DNA of 64,000 nucleotides from Apodemus sylvaticus (Eukaryota > Chordata > Mammalia > Rodentia > Muridae): the NCBI RefSeq assembly GCF_947179515.1, contig NC_067472.1:76747184-76811183 (forward strand), read 5' to 3'. Under the pieces are notes generated by a model that did no database searches, was not told the DNA's origin, and saw nothing but the letters and a program-made list of their open reading frames with translations. Numbering within the stretch: the stretch's first letter is position 1; every line of letters begins with the position of its first letter. Shown here in pieces: positions 44,233-55,238 of the stretch. A program made the translations under genes and the position numbers.

Positions 44233-44458
44233 GCACTTTGGATGCATATGTCCTCAGCCCATGTAAAGCCAGACCTCCATGTACCTACATGTCGCAGCAC
44301 ATGTCTGTAGCCCCAGTGCTTCCATGAGGACATGAGAGGTGGGGACAGCCTCCTAGGCCAGCTAGTCTACATAGCAGCAAACTACAAAGAGACCCTGTCT
44401 CAAACAAAGTCAAAAGTGAGGACCAACACCCAAGGCTGTCCTCCTCATGCTCATCATA
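44233..44458 (+). mobile_element. RSINE1 SINE body, 3' of the minisatellite
   Basis: 'agcacatgtctgtagcccca', 'aggccagctagtctacatag', 'aaagagaccctgtctcaaac' and 'aaggctgtcctcctcatgct' follow RSINE1 order. Its head is what has become the 28-bp array. Confidence 0.75.
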
Positions 44459-44459
44459 T

Positions 44460-44491
<32 letters not shown>

Positions 44492-44664
44492 TGCATGCAC
44501 TACACACACTACACATGTACACATACTACACATACACACTACAAATGCACACTACACATGTACATATACTACACACACACTACACACACACTACAAACAC
44601 ACACTGCACATGTATGCATACTATATACACACACATACTACATACAACACAGACACTACACACT

Positions 44665-44747
<83 letters not shown>
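44459..44747. repeat. CA-rich imperfect array ending in (CA)n(GA)n
   Basis: About 200 bases of ACAC/TACACA variants pass into pure CA (44665-44708) and then pure GA (44709-44747). It is the expanded tail of the preceding SINE and reads as His/Thr in plus frames. Confidence 0.96.
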
Positions 44748-44751
<4 letters not shown>

Positions 44752-45915
44752 TAAATATACCCATAGGTGAGGTACCTGTAATCTTCACATCAAACGTAGC
44801 AGCAAACTTCTATTCTGGGCTCATTCCTCTCTGAAAACCCTCCTGAGTTATCAGTGCGCCCGTCCTGGAGTCATGCATTAAACCCCACCACCTCTTCCTC
44901 CTCTTAGGAAAAGCTTGCCAGCTCCAAAGTTTCAAGTTTTTACTGCTTGTCATGTGACTCTTTGCACAATTTTAATTCAGGACATTTCTTTGCATGTTAA
45001 AGCATAGAAAGCATTCTTCTTCTGGGAAGGCTCTGGATCTCGCCTAGAGAACATACAGTGTCGCGCTGTGCTGTTGACAGAGACAGAATGACAATTATCT
45101 CTACCTCAGATCAGGAAGTGGACACACTAATTCCCACATCACCAGTTTGGCTTCTGTATGAGAAGAGAACTCAAGATGAACATGCAGTAGTGGGGGTCCA
45201 CAGACGTAATTTAAGCCATGCCCTTTGGCTCATCCTGAGAGGAAAGGCTCAGAGTGTAAGTAGTTTGTCTGATCACACCGGGGTGCAGGGCTGGTCTTCA
45301 TGCCCCTGTCAGTCAGCTCTCAGTGGCCAGCTCTTAATCCAGTGCACTCTGCCTCTCTCCCAAGAGTCATTGCAGTCTCTGTTCCTGCCCTCAAGCCACA
45401 GTCACATATTTGCAAACTCACTTTCTTGACAAATCAGAACATACACTGCTCTCGTGGAGTCCCATGGGTGCAGAGTAGTGACAGCTTTGACCCACCCCGC
45501 TGCATTTTTCAGGCTGATGTTGAACAAGGCAGCGTTGGCCTTCTCGCTCCAGCCTCCTACAGCAAACCAGGACCCTTGTCAGGGCTATTTAATGTCATGG
45601 GTTTTGCGTGCTGAGCTTTGGGGTGAGATTTGACTGTCAAGATGACCAAGTGCTGAGCAGCTGTCTGGGGACCCTAAGGGTGTTACTGGAAAAGTGTGTG
45701 TGTCCCCTAAGCTTTGCACAGGAATAGGTTATGGTAGCCAAGTGTTGACAACATTGTGTGACCTTTCCTGGGAAAATGTGAACAAATGCCTGCTCACCCC
45801 AGATAGGACACCAACAACAGATCACAATATGATTCCACCCTAGTCAGCTTGGTGAACTAATGAGTTCATTGAGGTTATTTACACAAGTATTGGTAAAGAA
45901 TTAACATGGGTGACC
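44748..45915. other. Repeat-poor intergenic block
   Basis: About 1.2 kb with no repeat recognised. The 123-codon and 104-codon overlapping plus frames (45058-45614) show no motif, signal peptide or membrane segment that would support a gene. Confidence 0.45.
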
Positions 45916-45923
45916 CAACACAA

Positions 45924-45947
45924 CAAAGGTGTTCATCAACACCTTTG
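45924..45947. repeat. Perfect hairpin, 10-bp arms, 4-base loop
   Basis: CAAAGGTGTT-CATC-AACACCTTTG. The TTCATCAACA of the loop region recurs directly afterwards as TTCATCAACA (45949-45958), so the hairpin overlaps a short direct repeat. No U-run or polymerase III signal suggests a transcript. Confidence 0.9.
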
Positions 45948-46015
45948 CTTCATCAACAAAGAGTGTACCCCAGAATGGATGAGAGCTCACAAAAGTTATA
46001 TTCCTGAAACACATT

Positions 46016-46228
46016 TAATTAGTTAATTAATTAATTAATGTGGGTATGTATATGTCTATGCCACATTTGTGCAGGTATCTGCAGAAGCCAGAAGAAATGG
46101 TGTTGTTGCATCCCCAGAGCTGGAGTTACAGGAGGTCAAGAGCTGTTCAAGATGGGTGCTAGGAATCAAGCCTGGGTCCTCTGGAGGAACAGCACGTGTT
46201 TTTAACTGCTGAGCCATCTCTCAGCCCT
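46016..46228 (-). mobile_element. B3 SINE with TTAA-repeat tail
   Basis: The plus strand reads 'gtgggtatgtatatgtctat', 'gcagaagccagaagaaatgg', 'gatgggtgctaggaatcaag' and 'aactgctgagccatctctca'. The tail side is (TTAA)n at 46016-46038. Confidence 0.88.
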
Positions 46229-47053
46229 TTCATCACTATTTTAGTGTTTTTGTTTTGCAGTGTACATCAATGGCCTTTTCAGATAAAAAGATATTTTCAT
46301 TATTCATAGGGGTTATATTCTCCACTAACACTAAGAGAACAAGTACCAAATCGCTGTTCTAAGGACACATAGGCTAGGTTCCCAAAGCCTCTGGGCATCA
46401 GTCACTTAGCATATAACTTAAAAAGGGTGTATGTTTCTACTTAGGACACTTTCTTCACTATTTATTTGTGTGTGACTATTTCCTCCAAATTGAGAAGTTC
46501 TCTTCTGGGGGGAAGAAGGGGACTCATGAAACTTAGAAAGTGAACTTATCAGGCTCAGGAGGTTCATGAAAGTTACAAGATTCACAAGGCTGCACTCCAA
46601 GCTTATAAAAAAAATAGTGAATACTGGCTGGGAGAAGAGCTTGTTTAGTAGAGCTACCTGCAAGTTAGATAGGGACTTCCAGGAAAGCAACCATTGTGAG
46701 CTTTCGCCCAGGCTGAGGTGGAGTTTTGATGATGAAGATGCCTTTGAGTCACACAGGGTAATCTTTCAGCCATACTGTGTATAAAATAATCCCAATGAAC
46801 CCTCTCATTGTAGCGAGAATTGTGATTTCTTTTAAAAAACATAGAAATGTTATGGGAATGTGTTTCCATTTTAAACCTGGGTGTGGGATATGGGCCTAGA
46901 TTGTCCACACCCGCTGACTATAATTTGCCTTATGCTGTAGCAGCGGTGTGATTTTTGCCAGCTGAAGAAAGTTTTTAGAAAAGTATGATGTTTGGAATTC
47001 TGAGGACTCTTAAGAGGGTACAAATATGTGAGAGCCCTGAAAGGGGCTGTGGT
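46229..47053. other. Non-repetitive intergenic sequence
   Basis: No repeat recognised. Short frames lack family features. Confidence 0.4.
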
Positions 47054-47535
47054 CTGCTGCTGCTCCTCCTCCTCCTGCTGCTGCTCCTCCTCCTGCTGCT
47101 GCTCCTCCTCCTGCTGCTGCTCCTCCTTCTGCTGCTGCTCCTCCTCCTGCTGCTGCTCCCCCTCCTGCTGCTGCTCCCCCCCTGCTGCTGCTCCCACTCC
47201 TGCTGCTGCTCCCCCTCCTGCTGCTGCTCCCACTCCTGCTGCTGCACCTCCTCCTGCTGCTCCTCCTCCTGCTGCTGCTCCCCCTCCTGCTGCTGCTCCT
47301 CCTGCTGCTGCTGCTCCCCCTCCTGCTGCTGCTCCCCCTCCTGATGCTGCTCCTCCTCTTGATGCTGCTCCTCCTCCTCCTGCTTCTCCCACTCTTGTTG
47401 CTGCTGCTCCTCCTTGTCCTGCTCTTCCTCTTCCTGGTACTCCTCCTGCTGCTGCTGCTCCAGATGCTCCTCCTCCTCCTGATGTTCCTCCTCCTTCTGA
47501 TGCTGTTCCTCCTGGTGCTGCTGTTGCTGGTTGCT
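47054..47535. repeat. CTG/CTC trinucleotide-based minisatellite (unit about 15 bp)
   Basis: Units such as CTGCTGCTGCTCCTCCTC recur over 480 bases, with CCC, CAC, GAT and TTG variants. No frame but one contains stops, so five frames are open: plus Leu, Ser/Cys and Pro/Ala; minus Gln/Glu, Arg/Ser and Gly/Ala. The minus frame 47664-46975 joins about 45 unique codons to a Gln/Glu-rich stretch. Confidence 0.96.
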
Positions 47536-48284
47536 AGTTGAAGATAATCTAACAACGGAGATCAAAGTTTCCCCAAGGAGTTCAACACCCTGAACCATCA
47601 GGAAGTAGTCTAACAATATTCCTGTCTCCCAAACTTTTCCCCTCCAACCTTCTTTCTCTCCCATCTGGTGCTGGAGAGTTGGAAGGGATAAGAGTGGAAA
47701 AGAATGGTAGAACTAGAAACCCATAAAGTACCCAAAGTCTGATTACAGTTCACCAAGCTAGACTGGGGTAGGGTCATTAATTAACTGATTAGTCATTAAG
47801 ATAAAATAAATCAATAAATTCATGATTAACTAATTATATTAATCATTCATCTAAAAATAAATAAATCTTTATAAGAATGCAAGAAATGTGGATTATCACA
47901 TTCAAGCCATAGATAGGTACATCTGAGGGGTGAGGCAGAGGAACGCGAGTACTTGGTCTTCATCAGAGGGTCTTAGTTCCTCCATATTTGGTCATTCAGT
48001 ATGAATGTCATGTCTAGCTCTGATCACACAACAGGCCACTGGTAACGATTTCCAGAAACAAAGAGAACTGAGCCTAGATTTCATAAAAGTAGATTCACAA
48101 CAGTGGGTTACAGAGCTCTCTGCCTCCCCATGAATGCTGCTCTCTTTGGACTCAGAGTCTGCCTTTAGCTAAAGGTCCTACATCCCCAGCTCTGAAAAAC
48201 AAACTGGGAAGTCTACATTCTGGGAAATCACAGTAAAAAAGAAAAAGAAAGGTAGAGTTGTTTAATTTACATAGATATAGATTA
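47536..48284. other. Intergenic sequence with an AT-rich patch
   Basis: Bases 47770-47870 are very AT-rich with many TTAAT/ATTAA words. The remainder is unrecognised. Confidence 0.5.
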
Positions 48285-48322
48285 TATATATAATTTAATC
48301 ACTATATATATATATATATATC
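48285..48322. repeat. (TA)n-rich tract
   Basis: TATATATA runs separated by a short AATTTAATCACT. Confidence 0.93.
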
Positions 48323-48331
48323 AGATTTATC

Positions 48332-48439
48332 AGCAAAAAATAAGGGCACTTGCCACCAAACCTGATGACCTAAGATTGATCCCAAGGATCTATAGTAAAA
48401 GGAGAGAATTGACTTCTATAAGTTATCCTCTGATCTCCA

Positions 48440-48480
<41 letters not shown>
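48332..48480 (+). mobile_element. B3 SINE, 5'-truncated, with (CA)n tail
   Basis: 'gcacttgccaccaaacctga', 'gatgacctaagattgatccc' and 'gttatcctctgatctccatg', then 18 CA units (48444-48480) and AAATAAATTAATAAA. Confidence 0.82.
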
Positions 48481-48481
<1 letters not shown>

Positions 48482-48718
48482 TAAATTAATAAAGCTTTTG
48501 TTTCACATGAAGTTTGGATTCTTTCTGAAGGTAAAAAAAGATGCAATTAATAAATAAACACGTCTGCATTTTCAGAGACCTGACCAACATGTTCCGTCAT
48601 GTTCCACATGAACCAATCTTCAGCTCTGACTTCATATTTAGCAAACATGCCACACCGTTGAACAATTGAGAAATCACATCAAGCACTTCAAACTCCAGAG
48701 CCCACGAGAAAAGAAAAG

Positions 48719-48925
48719 GGGTGGAACACTTGTAATCCCAGTGCTCTGGAGGAGAGCCAGGCAGACCCCTGCGACTCACTTACCAGACAGCCTAGTTCAC
48801 TTGGCGAGCTCTAGACTGATGAAAGACCCGCTCTCAAGGATGACTTCTGAGGAATGACACCCAAGACTGCCCTCTGACCTCTACACAAATACATATGTAT
48901 GCACAAGAACACACACACACACCTG
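48719..48925 (+). mobile_element. RSINE1 SINE, 3' two thirds
   Basis: 'acacttgtaatcccagtgct', 'cagacagcctagttcacttg', 'atgacacccaagactgccct' and a CACACAC end. Confidence 0.82.
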
Positions 48926-49537
48926 ACATCTCATGTTTCCCTCATAACCTTTGGCAGCTTCTTCCTGCTTCCTCTACCTAAATGCCACCTCCTGTCAGTT
49001 TGTTCTGACATTCTTCTTTCTTCCCATCTTCATGCCTCTATCATAGTCAAAATGGCCTGGAAACTTTTCCTTCCATGTTTGCTTTCTGCCTCCTTTCTCT
49101 ATTAAGCAACAACTGCCTTATTCCCTAATGACAAATCCCTAGTGACACATCTGCCTTATTCCCTAATGAATTCCCAGCCCACAGCACAGTGCCTGACATT
49201 TTTTTTAAGATTTCAATAACTTGCTGCTAAACAATAAATAGATGAGATTGTCCATTAATACAGTTGCTATTAAAACTGTGTTTACTCTGGACAGAAGCTT
49301 TGAAGTATTGATCTGTGGAATGAGGTACCCCATGTGTGGAAAATATTGCCTATCAACCCTGACACTTTATCATCTATCTATACCTGGAGACTGTCCCCTC
49401 TTGGTGCTGGTTCCAACACAACCTTGTCGATGTGACATCCTAACTAAAGGTCCTTGCATTATTCTGCAGTCAAAGCACTTGGCAAACTTCTCTCTCCTGG
49501 AGTGTGAGCTCAGCACTATTCACTGCTGTGGATGGTG
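48926..49537. other. Non-repetitive intergenic sequence
   Basis: The 114-codon plus frame at 49242-49586 starts in unique sequence and ends in the G-rich tract. It has no recognisable family. Confidence 0.4.
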
Positions 49538-49581
49538 GGGGGGGGTACGGGGGGGCACGGGGGTGGCGGGGGGGGAGGGGG
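49538..49581 (+). repeat. G-rich tract, strong G-quadruplex candidate
   Basis: Seven or more runs of at least four G are separated by 1-3 base loops (TAC, CAC, T, C, A) within about 45 bases on plus. Confidence 0.93.
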
Positions 49582-49849
49582 CTTAGCACTCCATGTACCA
49601 TCGGCTTAAATCAAGAAACCCTACTAGCAAGACTTAAAACAAAGATTTCCCAGAAAAGCATCTTAAATGCATGCCACAAGTTTTACCATTTCTACTTTAA
49701 GACCCTCCATTGTTTCACTTCTGTCCTCTCCCTGAAGGCCACCTGTCCACAGATCTGACACACAGAGCAGCAAACTCAGTCAGATAAATTGTCAGATAAA
49801 TTGATTTTACAGAGAGCTCTTCAACCAGTGCCCACAAGTACCAACACAC
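49582..49849. other. Non-repetitive intergenic sequence
   Basis: Nothing recognised. Confidence 0.35.
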
Positions 49850-50176
49850 TACATACACATATACATAGCGCCACACACTCTTACCATGCAACATCACACA
49901 CACAGACCACATACAACACCACATATATACACATGCAGACACATACACAGTGACACACACACCACACACGTAGACACACACATATGTACACACACCACCA
50001 ACACATATACCACATATACATGCATACACCACACACAGATCACACATACACTACATACACACATGCAGACATATACATACATACCACATACACCACACAC
50101 ATACTACGCATCCACTATACACACACAGTGTATACTCACAAATACACAACAGCACACAGCACAGACACACACTTAC
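49850..50176. repeat. CA-rich imperfect microsatellite
   Basis: CACATACAC/ACCACA variants over more than 300 bases. It reads as His/Thr on plus and Cys/Val on minus, which explains the open frames on both strands. Confidence 0.95.
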
Positions 50177-51110
50177 CACACTTTTATTGTTGAGCTTAGA
50201 GAAGTAAATTGTAAGAAAAACAAAAGTAGACTTTTTTTCTAGAAATTGCTAGGCAACAACTTGGTTCCAAATGATGCATTTTGGAGCCCTGAGAACTTTT
50301 CAGGCTTCGGGCTTCTTTTAACAGTTCTTTCATCTTTAAATCATGTTAACCACCACCCCAGGCTTTGAACATTGATTTTCACTTGTAATTTAGCAAATAA
50401 CAAACAAAGTGGCAAAATGATGGCAAACGAGTCACCACCGCTCCAGGTCCATGGCTGGCACTGCACACCCATCACACCTTAAAGTTCTAAATGAGCTCTG
50501 TATCCAATTAACACCAACCAATAAGAAATGGCTACTTAACTCCAATCTGCATGCCTGAACGAACAAACTTTTTATATTACCAAGAGACACATGAAGGGAT
50601 CTTTTGAAATCCTTACCTCATTACTGATTGCCACTCTGGGCAAGACTTTCCCACAGAGACCTATGAAATATCTGGCTACCCAAGCCACCCTCTCACCACC
50701 CAAAGTGCCTGAGGACACCCCAGAGCTTAGCTAACCACAGGGAAGGTAGAGACTCCTTGGAGCTTTGGTCCTTGGAGTCGGGTTGGGGTGAGGATAGACA
50801 CTTAGCAGACTGTCTCAGGACTGTTGTTATCCATGCACCAGCTGGACCCCAAAACATCCTGAGTACAGAGATGTTGTGCTGGCCAGATGTTGTGCAGCTG
50901 TGGCAACCCAGGCATACCCCCCCACACCCAAGAACATAGAACACCTTCCTCTTTATGCTGATAAGGCCACTGGGCACTAATGTAGGAAGTCTTTTTGCAC
51001 ATGCAAGTTAGCTAGGTGAGAAAGCCATGTCCCTAGGGATCCTTACTTAGTCCTAAAACAGAAATTCCTCCCCAATTTACAGTATAAAGATAATATGTGT
51101 TGTGATCAGA
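50177..51110. other. Repeat-poor intergenic block
   Basis: No repeat recognised. AT-rich words near 50360-50420 ('gaacattgattttcacttgt') could be conserved noncoding DNA. Short frames at 50.7-51.0 kb on both strands lack support. Confidence 0.4.
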
Positions 51111-51111
51111 A

Positions 51112-52250
51112 AAAGAGAAAGCGGCATAAGAATATGTTCCATGGGGTGTGGGGGAAGAGGGTGCCTCAGAGAGCCCATGCCCAGACATCCCTTCCTCCCC
51201 AGGGACCAGATACACGATGGCATAGCATAGAATAGAGTTTTGGTTTTTTAGTTTTGTTTTTTATTTTCTATATTCTTTGTTTATATTCCAAATGCTTTCC
51301 CCTTTGCCGGTACCCCCCTCTGCATATGTCCCATAAGCCCTCTTCTCTTCACCCATTCCCCAATCACCCCCTCCCATTTCTCTGTCCTGGTAATCCCCTA
51401 CAATGCTGGATCAAGCCTTTCCAGGACCAGGGCCCTCTCCTTCTTTCTTCTTGGGAATCATTTGATATGTGAATTGTGTCTTGAGTATTCAGAGCTTCTG
51501 GGCTAATTAATATCCACTTATCAGTGATTGCATTCCATGTGTATTCTTTTGTGATTGGGTTACCTCACTTAGGATGATATTTTCCAGTTCCAACCATTTG
51601 CCTAGGAATTTCATGAATTGATTGTTTTTAATTGCTGAGTAGTATTCCACTGTGTTAATATACCACATTTTCTGTATCTTTTCCTCCATTGAAGGACCTC
51701 TGGGTTCTTTCCAACTTCTGGCTATTATAAATAAGGCTGCTATGAACATAGTGGAGCATGTGTCCTTGTTGCATGCCGGGGAATTCTCTGGGTATATGCC
51801 CAGGAGTAGTATAACAGGGTCCTTCAGAAGTGTCATGGCCAGTTTTCTGAGGAACCCCCAGACTGATTTCCAGAGTGGTTGTGCCATCTTGCAAGTCCAG
51901 CAGTGGAGAAAGAGGAACACTTCTCCACTGCTGGTAGGATTGCAAGATGGTAGAATAGAGTTTATTCAGGGCACAGGGAGGGAAGTGAAGGGGGGTAGTA
52001 GAAACAGAGAAAGGCAGAGAGATGGAGAGAGTAGAGAAGTAGAGGCCGGCCATGACCACGTGGAGGGGGTGGGAATGGGGAGAGAGGGGGAACAAGAGAG
52101 CAAGAGAGAGATAAGAGAGATAAGAGAGTAAGAGGATGAGAGAGAAGGGAGGGGCAAGTAGCCCCTTTTATAGTGGGCCAGGCCTACCTGGCTGTTGCCA
52201 GGTAACTGTGGGGCAGAGCTCAGGCAGAATCCTAACAGTATTTCTCCAGG
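51112..52250 (-). mobile_element. ERV LTR (ERVK-like), split by an L1
   Basis: Read on minus, the LTR has a TATAAAAG box (plus 52165-52172), a CT-rich leader and an AATAAA signal (plus 51961-51966). After an L1 at 51241-51950 it resumes with 'ggtccctggggaggaaggga' and 'gggcatgggctctctgaggc'. The same landmarks occur in order in the plus-strand LTR at 55.7-56.1 kb. No internal region adjoins, so it looks solo. Confidence 0.75.
51241..51950 (-). mobile_element. 5'-inverted L1 with 13-bp target-site duplication
   Basis: Bases 51241-51904 are an L1 3' end on minus. The ORF2 C-terminus is open on minus from 51920 to 51507, ending in SLISGY, with the 3' UTR and T-rich tail to the left. Bases 51905-51950 are L1 ORF2 sequence in plus orientation covering the same part of ORF2, so CCATCTTGCAAG...CCAGCAGTGG faces CCACTGCTGG...TTGCAAGATGG. 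The TSD TAGAATAGAGTTT lies at 51228-51240 and 51951-51963. Inversion at the 5' end is the hallmark of twin priming. Confidence 0.93.
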
Positions 52251-52583
52251 AATATATCCATTCCATGACCATGTTTGAATTGGTTGTTTGTCGGCTAGCT
52301 GCCTGGCAGAGACTTGCCATGAAAATAAGAAAAATCAAAAAGGTGTTGGGCTGCTGGGCCTGGACTCCCACCTAGCAAGCAGTGGCCAGAATGAGCCCCT
52401 CTAACTCAATTCTAAGCCTTCCATTCCATTTGGCCTCAGTGCCTACTCTTTGCCATCAGCAGATACCTACCCATCTCCTGCTGTTGTTTGAGACTTCATC
52501 TGAGGTTTGAAATGTGTCACATTTACATGTGCATGGTTACACTTGTCCACTTCAAAATACTTTCAAATGACTCTCTACACGGC
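52251..52583. other. Non-repetitive intergenic sequence
   Basis: Nothing recognised. Confidence 0.4.
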
Positions 52584-52584
52584 T

Positions 52585-52790
52585 GAAGAAAGGGCTCCAT
52601 CCCCTCTTCTACAGGGGACATGGGTTCAATTCCCAGCACCCACATGGCCACTCATGACCATCTGTAACTCCAGTTCTGGGGGATCCAGTGCCTTCTTCTG
52701 TTCCCCAAGGGCACCGGGTTTACTTGCGGTACATGGGCACACATGCAGGTTCATTCACCAGGCTTGCATATGGTACATACAAGTGCAAGT
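52585..52790 (+). mobile_element. B3 SINE
   Basis: 'cttctacaggggacatgggt', 'tcccagcacccacatggcca', 'ccatctgtaactccagttct' and 'gggcacacatgcaggttcat'. Confidence 0.88.
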
Positions 52791-53585
52791 GGACCGTGCC
52801 ACCAGACAGAAGAACTGGGAAGGCTGAGTGAGCTCAGACCCCAGGAATCTCAGAGACTTGAGATTGGCAGGAGTCCAGCTGCTCCCTATCTAACTCTGTA
52901 CTGTTCTGGAACATATAACTAAGACACCCCACTAAGAGGACTGTGACAGTCAGTCAGGTAGGGAAAACACCCAGAGTCTTTCTCCATGCAAATAGAGCAT
53001 CACTAATATCTCAGACTCAGCCAATGGAAAGCACCTATCCCTAAATCCCACCCCACTCCTCAGTGTTCATATAGTACCTGTCCATGAAACAAAGTGCACA
53101 AGTTATTTCTCCAAGGATCCTCTGAGAGTGGCTGTTTTATGGAGCTGTAACACTTGGGGAAGAGTTCTCTCTCCCAAAGCACTCATTGCTGGAACTTGGA
53201 TCTGCCTCATGCTGTTGTTGCCACGGTAGGGGGACCTCAGCTACCGCTGTCTGTAGGCCACCCACACCTCCTGACTTCTCTTCTAAGAGCTGTAACACTT
53301 CCAGCTTTCCCAGCCTGATCTGAGAGCTATGGAACCTATTCGTCCCCGTTTCACTTCACCCTTCCGATGGAAAGAAGACAACACTGGGGAGTGTGTGTTT
53401 CTCTTAAACCAAAGCAAAATTTAAAGACACAGTTACAGATAATACTCTAAAAGCACACAGCGGGTGATTCTAGTGATTTTTTTGCTGAGCAAGTAAAGAG
53501 GTTAAGGAAACTTCCAGAAGGCTAGAAAAAAAATAATATTCTCCTTGGACTGCATGGAAACACAGAAGCAAATGGATTCAGATAC
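52791..53585. other. Intergenic sequence, partly LTR-like
   Basis: Bases 53060-53310 carry a repeated GAGCTGTAACACTT (about 53140 and 53287) and a layout reminiscent of an LTR U3/R region, but I cannot assign a family. Confidence 0.35.
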
Positions 53586-53592
53586 AAAAAAA

Positions 53593-53672
<80 letters not shown>

Positions 53673-53676
53673 AAAC
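53586..53676. repeat. (GAAA)n tetranucleotide microsatellite
   Basis: An A run is followed by about 21 uninterrupted GAAA units. Likely polymorphic. Confidence 0.98.
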
Positions 53677-55047
53677 TTTTAAAACATACTACACAATTAA
53701 AACTCAGAATGACACACAGGAAAGGGAATGGCCACCTCCTAAGTCACTGAGTCTAAAGGAGATACAGTTACACTGTAACACTTCAAACAGTGTCCTGGGA
53801 GAGGCAAGCACAAATAATTTATGGAATGGAAAATGAGGAGAGGGCAAAGGAATCGGAGCTCTAAGGCAGACATGGTGTCCAGAGCTGTCTGCAGCACTGA
53901 AGGCATCGAGAGTCATTTACAGGGCAGCACTGATGACACCCAGCTGGCCCTGAATGCTGGGCACACACACACCCTGTTTATAACAGGAACACATTTTGTC
54001 AGAGCGGTCCCCAGCGCTGACATGAGGCAAGATGGGAAATGTGTCCATAGAATGAGCAGTCAGACAATGCCTTCTCCACAACTGGGGGCGGGGGGGGGGG
54101 CACAATAGCTCCTATGACAGCTGTAACATTTCCACAAACTTAATAATTGGCGTCAGCACCAATCTACCATCACCTGTGGCCCTGTGTATCAGAAATTCGG
54201 GACAGTCTTCCAGGACTGAGGTCAAGCTACTGGTGAAGTGCAATCTTATCTGGAGGATATGGGACAAGAGTTTTGTCTCTTTCCCTCGTTCAGTTTGTAG
54301 AGGCAGCCTGTGGTCCCTCGTTCATGGTCCACAGCCAAAACATTTATTTTTGTTCTACCATCTCTCTGGGCTTTTTACAGCTGCTCTTTCACTGTGCCTG
54401 CTTTCAGCTGGTTTACACAGAGGAGGCAAGTTTCTTTGTTTAAGAACCTTCGTTCTCATTGTAGTATTTATCTAACAGAGTCTCAGATCCCAGAACCTGG
54501 CACTGGGGAAGGAGCATTAGTCTGCCCTAATTGGAAGCAGTATTTACTCAGTGGGTAAAATATAGATTTTTCTTAAACTATTCACTACAGTGATTAGTCT
54601 TCATTTTCAACCTGACTAAATTGAGACACCTAGATTAGGTGCACACTTGTGGGTGTGTAGATAAGGACCTTTCCAGAGAAGACTGACACATGAGAACTCT
54701 CTGGGGTGGTGTAGGGTATGGGCAGCATCATCCAATAGGCTGGGAGCCACATGGAAAAACCACTGAAAACAGTCATCTGTGAGGCAGAAGCCCCGCCCAC
54801 TCTGCCTGCTGCCACTGAGGCTCCTTAACCTCTCAACAAAGAGCCAGCAACAACAGCTGCCAAGCTCTCTGATTGACTGGGACAGAAGCATTGGTCCCTG
54901 TCACCCTGAAGCTTCCAGATTCTTGAAATAAGCAGCTACCACATTCTTTTCCTTCCCAAAGTGAAAATAGCTGCTGTTGAACTGCTCAGCCTGCCAGTAC
55001 AGAGGCCAATACAATGAACGACTAACTGGTTAATTAATTATTAAGAA
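53677..55047. other. Repeat-poor intergenic block with a G run
   Basis: A G-rich stretch lies at 54083-54100. Frames of 60-100 codons on both strands lack family features. Confidence 0.4.
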
Positions 55048-55049
55048 AG

Positions 55050-55238
55050 GGTCTCTTGTAGTCTAGGCTGCTCTCAAACGTTACATAGTTGATGATGACC
55101 TTAAACTTCTGATCCTCCTGCCTCAGCTTCCTGAGTGCCGGGATTATAAGCATGTAACTTCGTGCTCAGTTTATTCAACACTGGAGAGTCAACCAAGGGC
55201 CTGGCACATGCTAGGCAAGTTGCATCGCAGCCCCCAAA
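55050..55238 (-). mobile_element. B4 SINE
   Basis: The plus strand reads 'gtctcttgtagtctaggctg', 'ctcctgcctcagcttcctga', 'gtgccgggattataagcatg' (the B1-like half) and then 'gggcctggcacatgctaggc' (the ID-like half), a reverse B4. Confidence 0.88.

Noticed and set aside
43649..44327. Three overlapping 200-codon frames with GEELSG-type repeats
   Set aside because: They arise from a stop-free 28-bp unit that is not a multiple of three. No frame is favoured.
45058..45614. Overlapping 123- and 104-codon plus frames in unique sequence
   Set aside because: No motif, signal peptide, splice context or codon pattern I can point to. Similar frames occur by chance in the other unique blocks.
51507..51920. 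137-codon minus frame as a host gene
   Set aside because: It is the L1 ORF2 C-terminus ending in SLISGY. Its first residues cross the inversion junction.
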